From assembly GCF_014649795.1 (NCBI RefSeq), contig NZ_BMTS01000006.1, forward strand, positions 1 to 64,000: a stretch of DNA of 64,000 nt, in the 5' to 3' direction. Below, piece by piece: positions 26,013 through 36,000 of the stretch. The first letter of the stretch is position 1, and the number at the start of each line of letters is the position of its first letter. The notes beneath the pieces were generated by a model. The model was not told where the DNA came from, did no database searches, and was given only the letters and a program-made list of their open reading frames with translations. Position numbers and translations under genes: made by a program. Origin of the DNA: Streptomyces melanogenes (GTDB lineage Bacteria; Actinomycetota; Actinomycetes; Streptomycetales; Streptomycetaceae).

Positions 26013-26503
26013 GTCACCCCCTCCGCGCCGGCCCGCGGACGTACGCGGCGGGCGCCCGCCGGGGCGCTGCGCATCGTCGCGATCGCGCGCGTGCAGATCA
26101 CCCGGACCCGCTCGGACGGCAGCCCGATCAGCGCGGCGACCTGCTCCTCGGCGACGCCCTCGGACAGCCGCAGCACCAGCACGAGCCGCTCCTGCGGGGT
26201 GAGCCGGGCCAGGACGCCCGTCGCCCGGTCGCGGTGGCGGTGGTAGCGCCAGGCGGTGCTCGCGAACCGGGCCACCAGCTCCTGGCGGGTGCGGTCGTAC
26301 GGATCCTCGCCGCGCTCGGGGTCCCAGTGCGCGTACGTCCGCGCCAGGGCGGCGGTCAGCAGACGGCGGGCCCGCTCGTTGTGCTCGGGCGGCTCGCCGG
26401 TGAGCAGGGTGGCCGCATGCAGCAGCCGGCCCCCCGCGCCCGCCACGAACGCCTCGAACTCGCGGGCGCTGCGGCGCTGCCGTTCCGTCTGCCGCTCGCG
26501 CAT
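26009..26503 (-). CDS. Sigma-70 family (ECF-like) factor
   Basis: A 164-aa protein whose C-terminal half is a recognisable sigma region 4: LARLTPQERLVLVLRLSEGV, AEEQVAALIGLPSERVRVIC. The N-terminal AREFEAFVAGAGGRLLHAAT region resembles region 2.1-2.2 of SigE/SigM-like ECF factors. The -10 recognition part of region 2 is degenerate, with YAHWDPERGEDPYDRTRQE in its place. Start ATG 26503. It overlaps a small membrane protein gene by 4 bp. It may be a true but divergent ECF sigma factor or a sigma-like regulator. Confidence 0.75.
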   Translation of the reverse strand: MRERQTERQRRSAREFEAFVAGAGGRLLHAATLLTGEPPEHNERARRLLTAALARTYAHWDPERGEDPYDRTRQELVARFASTAWRYHRHRDRATGVLARLTPQERLVLVLRLSEGVAEEQVAALIGLPSERVRVICTRAIATMRSAPAGARRVRPRAGAEGVT

Positions 26504-26534
26504 GGCCTCATATGAAGCCCGTGCGCGCGGCAGG

Positions 26535-27038
26535 TCAAGAGGTCGGTGCGGCCGGGTCCTGGGCGGCCGACTGGCGGGCCGACAGAGCGGAGTTGAAGCG
26601 GGTCAGGAGGGTGCAGAAGGACTCCCGTTCCTCCTCGGACCAGCCGTCTGTCACCTGCGCCATGAGCTCGCGGCGCGAGGAGCGCACCTCTTCGAGGCGG
26701 GTCTGGCCGCGCGGGGACAGCTGGAGCACGACCGCGCGGCCGTCCTCCGGGTGCGAGGTCCGTTTGACCAGGCCCGTGTCCACGAGCGGGGCGACCTGGC
26801 GGGTGACCGTCGACGAGTCGATGCCCATGCCCGCGGCGAGCGCCTTGACGCCCATCGGGCCTTCCTGGTCGAGCCTGTTGAGCAGCAGATACGCCGCGCG
26901 GTCCATCGAGTTGCGGACCTGGCCGACGCCGCCGAGACGGGTCTGCTCCGCGCGGCGCGCGAAGATGGCCACCTGGTGCTGGAGGGCATCGAGGAGACCT
27001 GGGTCGAGATGGGAAGTCATGTCCTGAGTAGTGGGCAT
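26535..27038 (-). CDS. MarR-family transcriptional regulator
   Basis: A 167-aa winged-helix regulator. The recognition region is GVKALAAGMGIDSSTVTRQV, the wing region RTSHPEDGRAVVLQLSPRGQ, and flanking helices would form the dimer interface. ATG 27038 (MPTTQDMTSHLDPGLLDALQ) is chosen; the frame is open upstream to 27173 but that part shows no conservation pattern. It is divergent from the threonine dehydratase gene with 155 bp between starts, so that gene may be a target, though MarR proteins of this type more often respond to drugs or phenolics. Confidence 0.88.
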   Translation of the reverse strand: MPTTQDMTSHLDPGLLDALQHQVAIFARRAEQTRLGGVGQVRNSMDRAAYLLLNRLDQEGPMGVKALAAGMGIDSSTVTRQVAPLVDTGLVKRTSHPEDGRAVVLQLSPRGQTRLEEVRSSRRELMAQVTDGWSEEERESFCTLLTRFNSALSARQSAAQDPAAPTS

Positions 27039-27193
27039 GGCCGGGGCTCTCTCGTGCGGCGGTCGGTGTGGTGGGGGACAGAGTACGCGGCCGGACCGGT
27101 ACGCGTACCGGCCCTGCACAAAGCTGTGGACAACTGCCGGGAGGATCCGGCGCGGAGCGGCCGCCGGGCCCATGAGCTGCGAGACTTGCGGTC

Positions 27194-28423
27194 ATGAGCT
27201 TCAGTACGCCTGACCCCTTGCGTCCCCTGATCCTCGACGACGTCCGCGGCGCGCAGAAGATGCTCGCGGGGGTCGCCAGGATGACCGCGATGGAGGGCTC
27301 CCGGCATCTGACGCAGCTGGTCGGCGCCCCGGTCCACCTCAAGTGCGAGAACCTCCAGCGCACCGGCTCCTTCAAGCTCAGGGGCGCCTACGTACGGATC
27401 GCGGGGCTGCGCCCCGAGGAGAAGGCCGCCGGGGTGGTGGCCGCCAGCGCGGGCAACCACGCGCAGGGAGTGGCGCTGGCCTCCTCGCTCCTGGGCGTGC
27501 GCTCCACGGTGTTCATGCCGGTCGGCGCGCCCCTGCCGAAGGTCGCCGCGACCCGGGAGTACGGCGCGGAGGTCGTCCTGCACGGCACGGTCGTCGACGA
27601 GACACTGGCGGCGGCGGAGGCGTACGCGCGCGAGACGGGCGCGGTCTTCATCCACCCCTTCGACCACCCGGACATCATCGCGGGCCAGGGCACGGTCGGC
27701 CTGGAGATCCTGGAGCAGTGCCCGGAGGTGCGCACGATCCTGGTCGGGATCGGCGGCGGCGGTCTGGCCGCGGGCATCGCGGTGGCGGTGAAGGCGGTCC
27801 GCCCCGACGTGAAGGTGATCGGCGTGCAGGCGGCGGCCTCGGCGTCGTATCCGCCCTCGCTGGCCGCCGGGCACCCCGTGGCGATCGACCCGGCGCCGAC
27901 GATGGCCGACGGGATCAAGGTGGGGCGGCCGGGGGACGTGCCGTTCGCGCTGGTCAAGGAGCTGGTGGACGAGGTCCGCACGGTCACCGAGGACGAGCTC
28001 TCCAGCGCGCTGCTGCTCTGTCTGGAGCGGGCCAAGCTGGTCGTGGAGCCCGCCGGGGCGAGCCCGGTGGCGGCGCTGCTGAGCGATCCGGGGGCCTTTA
28101 GGGGCCCGGTGGTGGCGGTGCTGTCGGGCGGCAACGTGGACCCGGTGCTGCTCCAGCGGATCCTGCGGCACGGGATGGCGGCGGCCGGGCGCTATCTGAG
28201 CCTGCGGCTGCGTCTGCCGGACCGGCCGGGGGCGCTCGCCGCGCTTCTCAGGTCGTTGTCAGTGGTCGACGCTAACGTCCTCGATGTGAGCCACGTACGG
28301 ACCGACCCGAGGCTCGGACTCACGGAAGTGGAGGTGGAGTTGCACCTGGAGACGAAGGGGCCGGAGCACTGCCTGGAGGTCGGGTCGGCGCTGCGGGAAG
28401 AGGGATACCAGGTCATCTCCTGA
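27194..28423 (+). CDS. tdcB: Threonine ammonia-lyase with C-terminal ACT domain
   Basis: A 409-aa PLP enzyme converting L-threonine to 2-oxobutyrate and ammonia. The PLP lysine lies in RTGSFKLRGAY; SAGNHAQGVALA is the substrate/phosphate loop and GGGGLAAGIA the PLP-phosphate-binding glycine turn. The last 80 residues (YLSLRLRLPDRPGALAALLR...) form one ACT-like domain, as in the short TdcB-like catabolic/biosynthetic enzymes rather than the two-domain IlvA. It could feed isoleucine synthesis or threonine catabolism. ATG at 27194 lies just after the divergent MarR gene's promoter region. Confidence 0.9.
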   Translation: MSFSTPDPLRPLILDDVRGAQKMLAGVARMTAMEGSRHLTQLVGAPVHLKCENLQRTGSFKLRGAYVRIAGLRPEEKAAGVVAASAGNHAQGVALASSLLGVRSTVFMPVGAPLPKVAATREYGAEVVLHGTVVDETLAAAEAYARETGAVFIHPFDHPDIIAGQGTVGLEILEQCPEVRTILVGIGGGGLAAGIAVAVKAVRPDVKVIGVQAAASASYPPSLAAGHPVAIDPAPTMADGIKVGRPGDVPFALVKELVDEVRTVTEDELSSALLLCLERAKLVVEPAGASPVAALLSDPGAFRGPVVAVLSGGNVDPVLLQRILRHGMAAAGRYLSLRLRLPDRPGALAALLRSLSVVDANVLDVSHVRTDPRLGLTEVEVELHLETKGPEHCLEVGSALREEGYQVIS

Positions 28424-28506
28424 CCCGGTGTCAGGTCTTTCCCGAGGTCGCACCGATGTCCGTACCGATCTCCGTACCGATGTCGGCACCGAAGGTGCCG
28501 TATCTC

Positions 28507-28536
28507 TTGAGGAAACGCGATACATCGCGTTAGTCT
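28507..28536 (+). promoter_or_regulatory. Promoter with overlapping palindromic operator, ABC exporter
   Basis: TTGAGG (28507-28512), 18-nt spacer, TAGTCT (28531-28536). The spacer is almost wholly a perfect palindrome AACGCGAT-AC-ATCGCGTT (28514-28531). This is the classic layout for TetR-type repression, and it drives the drug-type ABC genes starting at 28628. No repressor gene is adjacent. Confidence 0.7.
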
Positions 28537-28627
28537 GTGTTCCGCGCCACAGCTCCACCGGGCATCACATGCCCGGCAAACCTAGGATTTGTGTACGAAA
28601 CGACACCCAACTCTGGGGGTACCCAAC

Positions 28628-29604
<977 letters not shown>

Positions 29605-29608
<4 letters not shown>

Positions 29609-30456
29609 CCGCCGTCGTGGACACCCCGCGCCTCACGGCCCCGCAGCCGCGCGGGGGAGTGGTGCAGTCGGTGGGCGACTCGCTCGTCGTCGCCAAGCGC
29701 AACCTCATCCGGATGATGCGCATCCCGGAGATGATCATCTTCGGGCTGATCCAGCCGATCATGTTCGTGGTGCTGTTCAGCTACGTCTTCGGCGGCTCGG
29801 TCAGCATCGGTGGCTCCCTGGACCCCAAGGGGTACCGCGAGTTCCTGATGGCGGGCATCTTCGCCCAGACCGTCACCTTCGCCACGGCCGGCGCGGGCGC
29901 GGGCATCGCGGACGACATGCACAAGGGGCTCATCGACCGCTTCCGGTCGCTGCCGATGGCCCGCGGCGCGGTCCTCACCGGTCGCACGCTGGCCGACCTG
30001 GTGCAGACGGCACTGACCGTGGTGGTGCTCGCGATCGTCGGCCTGCTGGTCGGCTGGCGCGTCCACCACGGCATCCCCAAGGCGCTCGGCGCGTTCGCGC
30101 TGCTGCTCCTGCTGGGGTACGCGTTCTCCTGGATCGGCGCCCTGATCGGCCTCTCGGTGCGTACGCCGGAGGCGGCCACCTCGGGCGGGCTGATCTGGCT
30201 CTTCCCGGTGACGTTCGTGTCGAACGCGTTCGTCGCCACCTCCGGGATGACGCCGTGGCTGCGGCACGTGGCCGAGTGGAACCCGTTCAGCGCCACCGTC
30301 CAGGCGTGCCGCGATCTCTTCGGCAACCCCGGAGTGGTGCCGTCCAACGCCTGGCCGATGCAGCACCCCGTGATCGCCTCGCTGATCTGGTCGCTGGTGA
30401 TCATCGTGGTGTTCCGGACGCTCGCGGTGCGCAAGTACCGCTCGGCGACGGCCTGA
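29605..30456 (+). CDS. DrrB-type ABC exporter permease (ABC-2 family)
   Basis: A 283-aa ABC-2 membrane protein with six TM segments. Conserved features are the N-terminal amphipathic SLVVAKRNLIRMMRIPEMII, FRSLPMARGAVLTGRTLADL (the cytoplasmic coupling region) and WNPFSATVQACRDLFGNPG near the end. It forms the channel half of the exporter whose ATPase ends 4 bp inside this gene (GTGA overlap). The GTG at 29605 has AAGGAGG about 7 nt upstream. Function follows the pair: export of a hydrophobic compound, identity unknown. Confidence 0.93.
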
Positions 30457-30465
30457 GCGGTACGG

Positions 30466-30504
30466 CGAAGCCCCCGACGTCCAGTGGGACGGCCGGGGGC
30501 TTCG
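30466..30504. terminator. Bidirectional terminator, ABC permease / greA
   Basis: CGAAGCCCCC (30466-30475) pairs with GGGGGCTTCG (30495-30504), with partial pairing inside, in the gap between convergent genes. Confidence 0.75.
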
Positions 30505-30526
30505 TTCACGTACGTACGGAAAGGGC

Positions 30527-31024
30527 TCAGCCCGTGTACGGCGTGGCCGCGATGATCTTCACCGAGGCCTTCCTGCCGTTCGGCAGCTCGTACTCGGCGT
30601 CCTCGCCGATCTTCTTGCCGTTCACGCCGGAGCCGAGCGGGGACTGCGGCGAGTACGTCTCGATCTCGGTCGACGCGTACTCGCGCGACGCGAGCAGGAA
30701 CTCCAGGGTGTCGTCCTCGTCGCCGTCGAATGCGATCGTGACGACCATGCCGGGCGCCACCACGCCGTCGGCGGCGGGGGTCTCGCCGACCTTGGCGTGC
30801 TCCAGGAGCTGGGTCAGCTGGCGGACCCGGAGCTCCATCTTGCCCTGCTCCTCCTTGGCCGCGTGGTACCCGCCGTTCTCCCGGAGGTCACCCTCCTCGC
30901 GGGCCGCCGCGATCTTTACGGCGATCTCCGTGCGCGCGGGACCAGACAGATACTCCAGCTCGGCCTTGAGCTGGTCGTACGCCTCCTGGGTCAGCCAGGT
31001 GACGTTGTCGCTGGTCTGGGTCAC
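30527..31024 (-). CDS. greA: Transcription elongation factor GreA
   Basis: A 165-aa GreA that enters the RNA polymerase secondary channel and stimulates transcript cleavage in stalled complexes. N-terminal coiled-coil: WLTQEAYDQLKAELEYL and AREEGDLRENGGYHAAKEEQ, with the conserved acidic tip residues D/E in EEGDLREN. The C-terminal FKBP-like domain ends SPLGSGVNGKKIGEDAEYEL. The GTG at 31024 (VTQTSDNVTWLTQ) is preferred over the extension to 31060 because GAGGAG lies 6 nt before it. Monocistronic between terminators and a DUF4307 gene. Confidence 0.95.
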   Translation of the reverse strand: MTQTSDNVTWLTQEAYDQLKAELEYLSGPARTEIAVKIAAAREEGDLRENGGYHAAKEEQGKMELRVRQLTQLLEHAKVGETPAADGVVAPGMVVTIAFDGDEDDTLEFLLASREYASTEIETYSPQSPLGSGVNGKKIGEDAEYELPNGRKASVKIIAATPYTG

Positions 31025-31260
31025 AGGTGCTCCTCGTCGGTACTGGGAATACAAGCGCATCGCCCTACCCAGAAGGATGTGCCTTCTCGGGCGGGCGAAA
31101 CCACGAGCCTAACAATTCAGGGCGCGAAGGGGGAGGACGAAAACCGTAGGGAAATCGTCAGCGCAGGTCAGCGGGGGTGAGGCCGGGTCGTCGACCGGCG
31201 GGGCCGCCGGGAGCGCGGCGCGGGCCCGAGCCGGGCGGGCGCGGCGCGCGCGGGCCCGGG
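31025..31260. other. greA upstream region
   Basis: A 236-bp gap between the tandem DUF4307 and greA genes. The part next to greA is comparatively AT-rich with GAGGAG at its edge; the DUF4307-proximal part is very GC-rich with GGGCCCGCGC-type inverted repeats around 31195-31260 that could terminate the upstream gene. No coding signal is seen. Confidence 0.4.
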
Positions 31261-31662
31261 TCAGACCGACTTGCAGCCGACCAGGTCGACGGCGGTCGCC
31301 CGCGAGGTGGTCTGGACGGTGACCACCTCGTCGATGCGGCCCGTCCGCTGCTCGAAGCGGACGTCCTTGCGGCCCACCTCGTCGCCGCCGGTCTCCAGGG
31401 CGCGCAGGGTGCAGACACCGGTCTCGCCCTTGTCCTTGCGCACTTCCAGGTGGACCTCGACGGCCTTGGCGGAGACCACCTTGAACTTGATGACCTCGGC
31501 CGACACGGACTGCCCGCCCACGTAGTCGTAGCCGATCCAGCCGACCACACCGAGCAGGGCGACACCCAGGACCGAGCCGATGATCTTCAGCTTGCGGTCG
31601 GCGCGCTGGTCCGCGGTGCGCCCGTAGCGCCCCTCGGGAAGCGGTCGGCTTGCCGCGGCCAT
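31261..31662 (-). CDS. DUF4307 membrane protein
   Basis: A 133-aa protein with a short cytoplasmic head, one TM helix (about 26-46, IIGSVLGVALLGVVGWIGYD) and an extracytoplasmic beta domain with VHLEVRKDKGETGVCTLRAL and a C-terminal Cys (VDLVGCKSV). The two Cys could form a disulfide outside the cell. It matches the actinobacterial DUF4307 family, which is regularly found next to mca. Divergent from mca; the 126-bp gap holds the probable sigma-R promoter. Function unknown. Confidence 0.85.
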   Translation of the reverse strand: MAAASRPLPEGRYGRTADQRADRKLKIIGSVLGVALLGVVGWIGYDYVGGQSVSAEVIKFKVVSAKAVEVHLEVRKDKGETGVCTLRALETGGDEVGRKDVRFEQRTGRIDEVVTVQTTSRATAVDLVGCKSV

Positions 31663-31689
31663 GTCGTCCTCCTGCTGCTGGGGGTGCCC

Positions 31690-31715
31690 GGAATTTTCCG
31701 CCCCCCGATTCGGTC
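31690..31715 (+). promoter_or_regulatory. Probable sigma-R promoter of mca
   Basis: GGAAT (31690-31694), 18-nt spacer, GTC (31713-31715), one base from the GGAAT-N18-GTT sigma-R consensus. Mycothiol genes including mca are known sigma-R targets in Streptomyces. A TATAGA hexamer at 31718-31723 could serve a second, vegetative promoter. Confidence 0.55.
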
Positions 31716-31788
31716 ACTATAGAAGCCGCCCATCGCGCCGGATCACAGAGGGCAACACCCAGGGCGCCGAATCACTGAGGATCTTGTC

Positions 31789-32670
31789 TTGACTGAGCAG
31801 CTGCGACTGATGGCCGTGCACGCCCACCCCGACGACGAGTCGAGCAAGGGCGCGGCCACCATGGCGAAGTATGTGTCCGAGGGGGTGGACGTGCTGGTCG
31901 TGACCTGCACGGGAGGCGAGCGCGGCTCCATCCTCAACCCGAAGCTCCAGGGCGACAAGTACATCGAGGAGCACATCCACGAGGTGCGCAAGAAGGAGAT
32001 GGACGAGGCCCGCGAGATCCTCGGGGTCAAGCAGGAGTGGCTGGGCTTCGTCGACTCCGGTCTGCCGGAGGGCGACCCGCTGCCGCCTCTGCCGGAGGGC
32101 TGCTTCGCCCTGGAGGACGTGGACAAGGCGGCGGGCGAGCTGGTCCGCAAGATCCGCGCCTTCCGTCCGCAGGTGATCACCACGTACGACGAGAACGGTG
32201 GCTACCCGCACCCCGACCACATCATGACCCACAAGATCACGATGGTGGCGTTCGACGGGGCGGGCGACGCGGAGAAGTTCCCGGAGTCCGAGTTCGGTCC
32301 GGTGTACCAGCCGCAGAAGCTCTACTACAACCAGGGCTTCAACAAGCCGCGCACCCTGGCGCTGCACCACGCGATGCTCGACCGGGGCATGGAGTCCCCG
32401 TACGGCGAGTGGCTGGAGCGCTGGAAGGAGTTCGAGCGCGTCGAGCGCACGCTGACCACGCACGTTCCGTGCGCGGACTTCTTCGAGATCCGGGACAAGG
32501 CGCTGATCGCGCACGCCACCCAGATCGACCCCGACGGCGGCTGGTTCCGGGTCCCGATGGAGATCCAGAAGGACGTCTGGCCGACGGAGGAGTACGAGCT
32601 GGCGAAGTCGCTCGTCGACACTTCCCTCCCCGAGGACGACCTCTTCGCGGGCGTACGCGAGAATGCCTGA
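31789..32670 (+). CDS. mca: Mycothiol S-conjugate amidase
   Basis: A 293-aa LmbE-family zinc amidase that cleaves mycothiol S-conjugates so that the toxin leaves as a mercapturic acid. Zinc ligands are in MAVHAHPDDESSKGAATMAK (residues about 8-27) and YPHPDHIMTHK; VVTCTGGERGSILNP is the family block. The product length and the C-terminal WFRVPMEIQKDVWPTEEYEL fit Mca rather than MshB. The start is a rare TTG at 31789, preceded by GAGG; no ATG or GTG fits. The adjacent sigma-R-like promoter supports thiol-stress control. Confidence 0.94.
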   Translation: MTEQLRLMAVHAHPDDESSKGAATMAKYVSEGVDVLVVTCTGGERGSILNPKLQGDKYIEEHIHEVRKKEMDEAREILGVKQEWLGFVDSGLPEGDPLPPLPEGCFALEDVDKAAGELVRKIRAFRPQVITTYDENGGYPHPDHIMTHKITMVAFDGAGDAEKFPESEFGPVYQPQKLYYNQGFNKPRTLALHHAMLDRGMESPYGEWLERWKEFERVERTLTTHVPCADFFEIRDKALIAHATQIDPDGGWFRVPMEIQKDVWPTEEYELAKSLVDTSLPEDDLFAGVRENA

Positions 32671-32671
32671 T

Positions 32672-32917
32672 ATGAGCGCAAGCCTGGCACTGACGCACTT
32701 GGTCCCGCTGGCCAAGGACATCGACAACGACAAGGTGACGCCCGGCGTCCTCGGCTTCGTCGTCTTCGCGGCGCTGGCCGTGGGGGTGTGGTTGCTGATG
32801 AAGTCCATGAACCGGCACATGGGGAAGGTCGACTTCGAGGAGGCTCCCGAGTCGGGACAGACTTCCCCGGCGGCCGCCGCGGGCGCCTCCGGCAAGGGTG
32901 ATCCGCAGAAGGCGTGA
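32672..32917 (+). CDS. Small single-pass membrane protein downstream of mca
   Basis: An 81-aa protein with a TM helix at about residues 25-43 (GVLGFVVFAALAVGVWLLMK) and an Ala/Gly/Ser-rich cytoplasmic tail. ATG 32672 (MSASLALTHLVPLAKDIDND) is one base after the mca stop; an ATG at 32663 would overlap mca by 8 bp. Either way it is translationally linked with mca. The conserved RHMGKVDFEEAPE after the helix recalls a small family always found after mca in streptomycetes. Function unknown. Confidence 0.8.
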   Translation: MSASLALTHLVPLAKDIDNDKVTPGVLGFVVFAALAVGVWLLMKSMNRHMGKVDFEEAPESGQTSPAAAAGASGKGDPQKA

Positions 32918-32940
32918 GCCCCGCTGGGGTGTGGTGATCG

Positions 32941-33012
32941 GCTGCGGGGCCGTTGTGGCTGGTCGCGCCCACGCGGCGGAGCCGCATATGTCACAGCCCC
33001 GCGCCCCTAGGG
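32941..33012. repeat. Dispersed GC-rich repeat, copy 6 (variant B)
   Basis: CTGCGGGGCCGTTGTGGCT, GGTCGCGC, module CCACGCGGCGGAGCCGC and ATATGTCACAG, then CCCCGCGCCCCTAG. It fills the gap between the convergent mca operon and the STAND ATPase gene. Confidence 0.8.
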
Positions 33013-33018
33013 GGCGGG

Positions 33019-36000
33019 CTACCGCCCCGCCCCCACCGGCACCCCCATCACCTCTCGGGAGTGGCGGGTCGGGACCATGCCCAGGTGCCAGGCCTGCCAG
33101 CCGTCCTCCAGTTCCACGCCGCGCTCCAGCATGAGCGCGTACGCCTCCGCGCAGTCCTCCAGTTTGCTGTCGCGGGTGGCGTGGTGGGCGCGGATCAGCT
33201 GGGACAGCTCCTCCTGGGCCACCGCCACCCCGATCTCCGAGCCGCCCGCCGAGGCGTACGGCAGCAGGGTGCAGCGCAGGAAGCGGGCCCAGTCGCCGCC
33301 CCTGCGGTCCCCGTACGAGTCGAACAGCTCGACCGCCTCGTCGCACAGCCGCAGCGCCTGGGGAGCGCGGTTGTTGCCCGCGTCGATCAGGGCCAGCTCC
33401 AGACAGGTCCAGCCCTCGCCGTGGGCGACCCCGATGCGGTGGAAGTCGGCGCGGGCGTCGACCAGGAGCTGGCGGGCGAAGCCGGAGTTGCGCAGGTTGC
33501 CGGTCTGGGCGGCGCGCTGGTCCCGGGTGACCCGGCCGGAGTGGTGGCGGGCGCAGGCAAGGCCGTACACGTCCCGCATCCGCGAGAACATCGTGCGGGC
33601 CCGTTCCAGCTCGCGGACCGCCTGGTCGCGGTCGCCGCGCTCCTCCAGGGCCTGGCCCAGGTAGTACAGCGTCCACGCCTCGCCGCGCGCGTCCTCCATC
33701 TCCCGGTGGCGTGACAGCGCCTGGCGCAGCCCGTCGACGGCCGGGCCCGGGTCGCCGTCCACGAGGCGGGCGCGGGCCAGCTGGGTCAGCGCCCAGGCCT
33801 CGCCGCGGCCGTCGCGGGTGCGGCCGTACAGGTCGAGCGCCGTGCGCAGCTCCTCGTCGGCGCGCGGCACGTCGCCCATCCGCAGGCACACCTGGCCGAG
33901 CTGGAAGTGGGTCCAGGCCTCGCCGTGCAGCGACTCGCCCTCGCGGTGCAGCGTGAGCGCCGTGTCCAGCAGGGTCAGCGCGTCCGCCAGGTTCGCCCGG
34001 TCGCGCTCGACCGCCGCCAGCGCGTGCAGCGACCACGCCCGGTCCTCGTCCTGCGCGGGCGAGGACTGGAGCTCGATCGCCTCGCGCAGCCTGGCCGCGG
34101 CCTCCGTGAGGTTGCCCTGGTGGTGCAGGGTGATGCCGAGTGAGCAGAGCGCGAGCGCCGCGCCCGCGTCGTTCTGCGCCTCCCGGTAGAGGCCGACGAC
34201 CGACGACAGCGTCGTACGGGCCGTGTCGAGCTCGCCCAGCTGGCGGGCCGCGATGCCGGTGCGCCACCGTACGGAACGTTCGAGCAGGCCCTGGTCGACG
34301 GCCTGGGACAGCTCGCTGATCTCGCCCAGGCGGTAGAGGTCGCCGCGCAGCAGGCAGTAGTCGCACAGCGCGCCCAGCAGGTTGAGCACCGCCTGCTGGT
34401 CGACGTCCTCCGTGTCGCGCAGCGCGGCCGTGATGAAGCTCGACTCGTCGTCGAGCCAGCGCAGGGCCGCGTCGAGCGAGGTGAAGCCGTGGCCGCCGAA
34501 CTGCCCGGCCCGGGTGGAGAGTTTGCCGTCGACCATGCGGATCACCGCGTCGGCGAGCTCCGCGTAGTTCTGGATCAGCCGCTCCTGCGCGGCCGTCCGC
34601 TCGCCGGCCTCCTCCTCGTCCAGGAGCCGGGCCCGCGCGAAGGTCCGTACGGTGTCGTGCAGGCGGTAGCGGTCGGCGCGGACCTGGTCGATCAGGCCCG
34701 CCCGCGCCAGGTCGGCGAGCAGCCGGCCCGCCTCCGCCTCGCTCGTGGCGAGCAGCGCCGCCGCGGCCGCCGCGCCCAGCGAGGCGCGCCCGGCGAGCGC
34801 CAGGCGCCGCAGCAGTCTGCGCGGCTGCTCGGACTGGTCGGTGTAGCGCAGCCACAGGGCCCGCTCGACGGGCGCCACCGGCCCGTACGCCCCGAGGTCG
34901 GCGGCGAGCGCGCGTGCGTCCCGGGACCCCAGCGAGGAGCCCGCGATCCGCAGCGCGAGCGGCAGCCCGCCACACAACTCCCGTACGAGCACGCACGCTT
35001 CGCCGTCGTAAGGCTCCTTGAAGTCCTCCTGCGCCGACTCGCGCAGCAGCTCCTCCGCGCCCGCCTCGTCCAGCGGCTCCACCGCCAGCTGGTGCACCCA
35101 GGCCGGGAAGTCGTCGGGCAGCTCCAGCGGGCGGGCGGCCGTCACCAGGACCAGGCTGTCGGACCGCTCGGGCACCAGGGTGCGCACCTGCTCGGCGTCG
35201 TAGGCGTCGTCCAGGACCACCGTGACCGGAAGGCCCGTCAGATGCTGGTGGTAGAGGTCGGCGAGCCTGCGCACCTGCTGGTCGGCCGAGGAGCGCTCGC
35301 GGAAGAGCAGCTGCTCGCGGGGCGCGCCGAGCCGGTTCAGCAGGTGCAGCAGCGCGTCCCGGGTCGGCAGCGGCGTCTGGGCGCCGCCGCGCAGGTCCAC
35401 CAGGCAGGCGCCCCGGAACTGGTCCCGCAGCTGGTGCGCGGCCCGGACCGCCAGCGTCGTGCGGCCCACGCCCGCCGGGCCGTGCAGCACCACGACCGTG
35501 GGGCGGGTCTCGGTCGCGGCGCGCGCGGACTGCACCCATTGGGTGATCCTGCCGAGCTCCGCGCGCCGCCCCGCGAACGGCCCCTGCGGCTCCGGCAGAT
35601 GGCCGAACGACTGCTCGAGGACCGAGCGGCGCCGGGCCGCCGCGCTCTTGTCCGTGCCGCGCAGCTGGGTGGGAACGGAGGCGCTGGTCTTCTTGCCGGT
35701 ACGGGCCGCGGGCGCCGTCATGCGCTGCTGGTCCAGGAACGGGCGGATGCCCCGTACGTCCAGGGCCGTCAGCCACTGCAGGCGTAGCTGCTCGGCGCCG
35801 CCGGGTCGGCCGAGCTCGCCCGCGCGCCGGTGCGCGGCGGGCCAGTGCGCCGCCGTCACCCGCACGACGGTGGTCGCGGCCCCGGCGACGGCCACGGCCG
35901 CCCCGGCGCCCACCGCGGGCCCCGCGCCGGTCCCGAGCGCCGCGTCCGCGACGACGGCGGCGACCGCCGCGACCCCGGTCACCAGGAACGCCGTGCCCGC

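Noticed and set aside
32339..35776. Long minus-strand frame overlapping mca and the STAND ATPase
   Set aside because: Out of frame with both; composition is Arg/Pro/Gly-rich without motifs.
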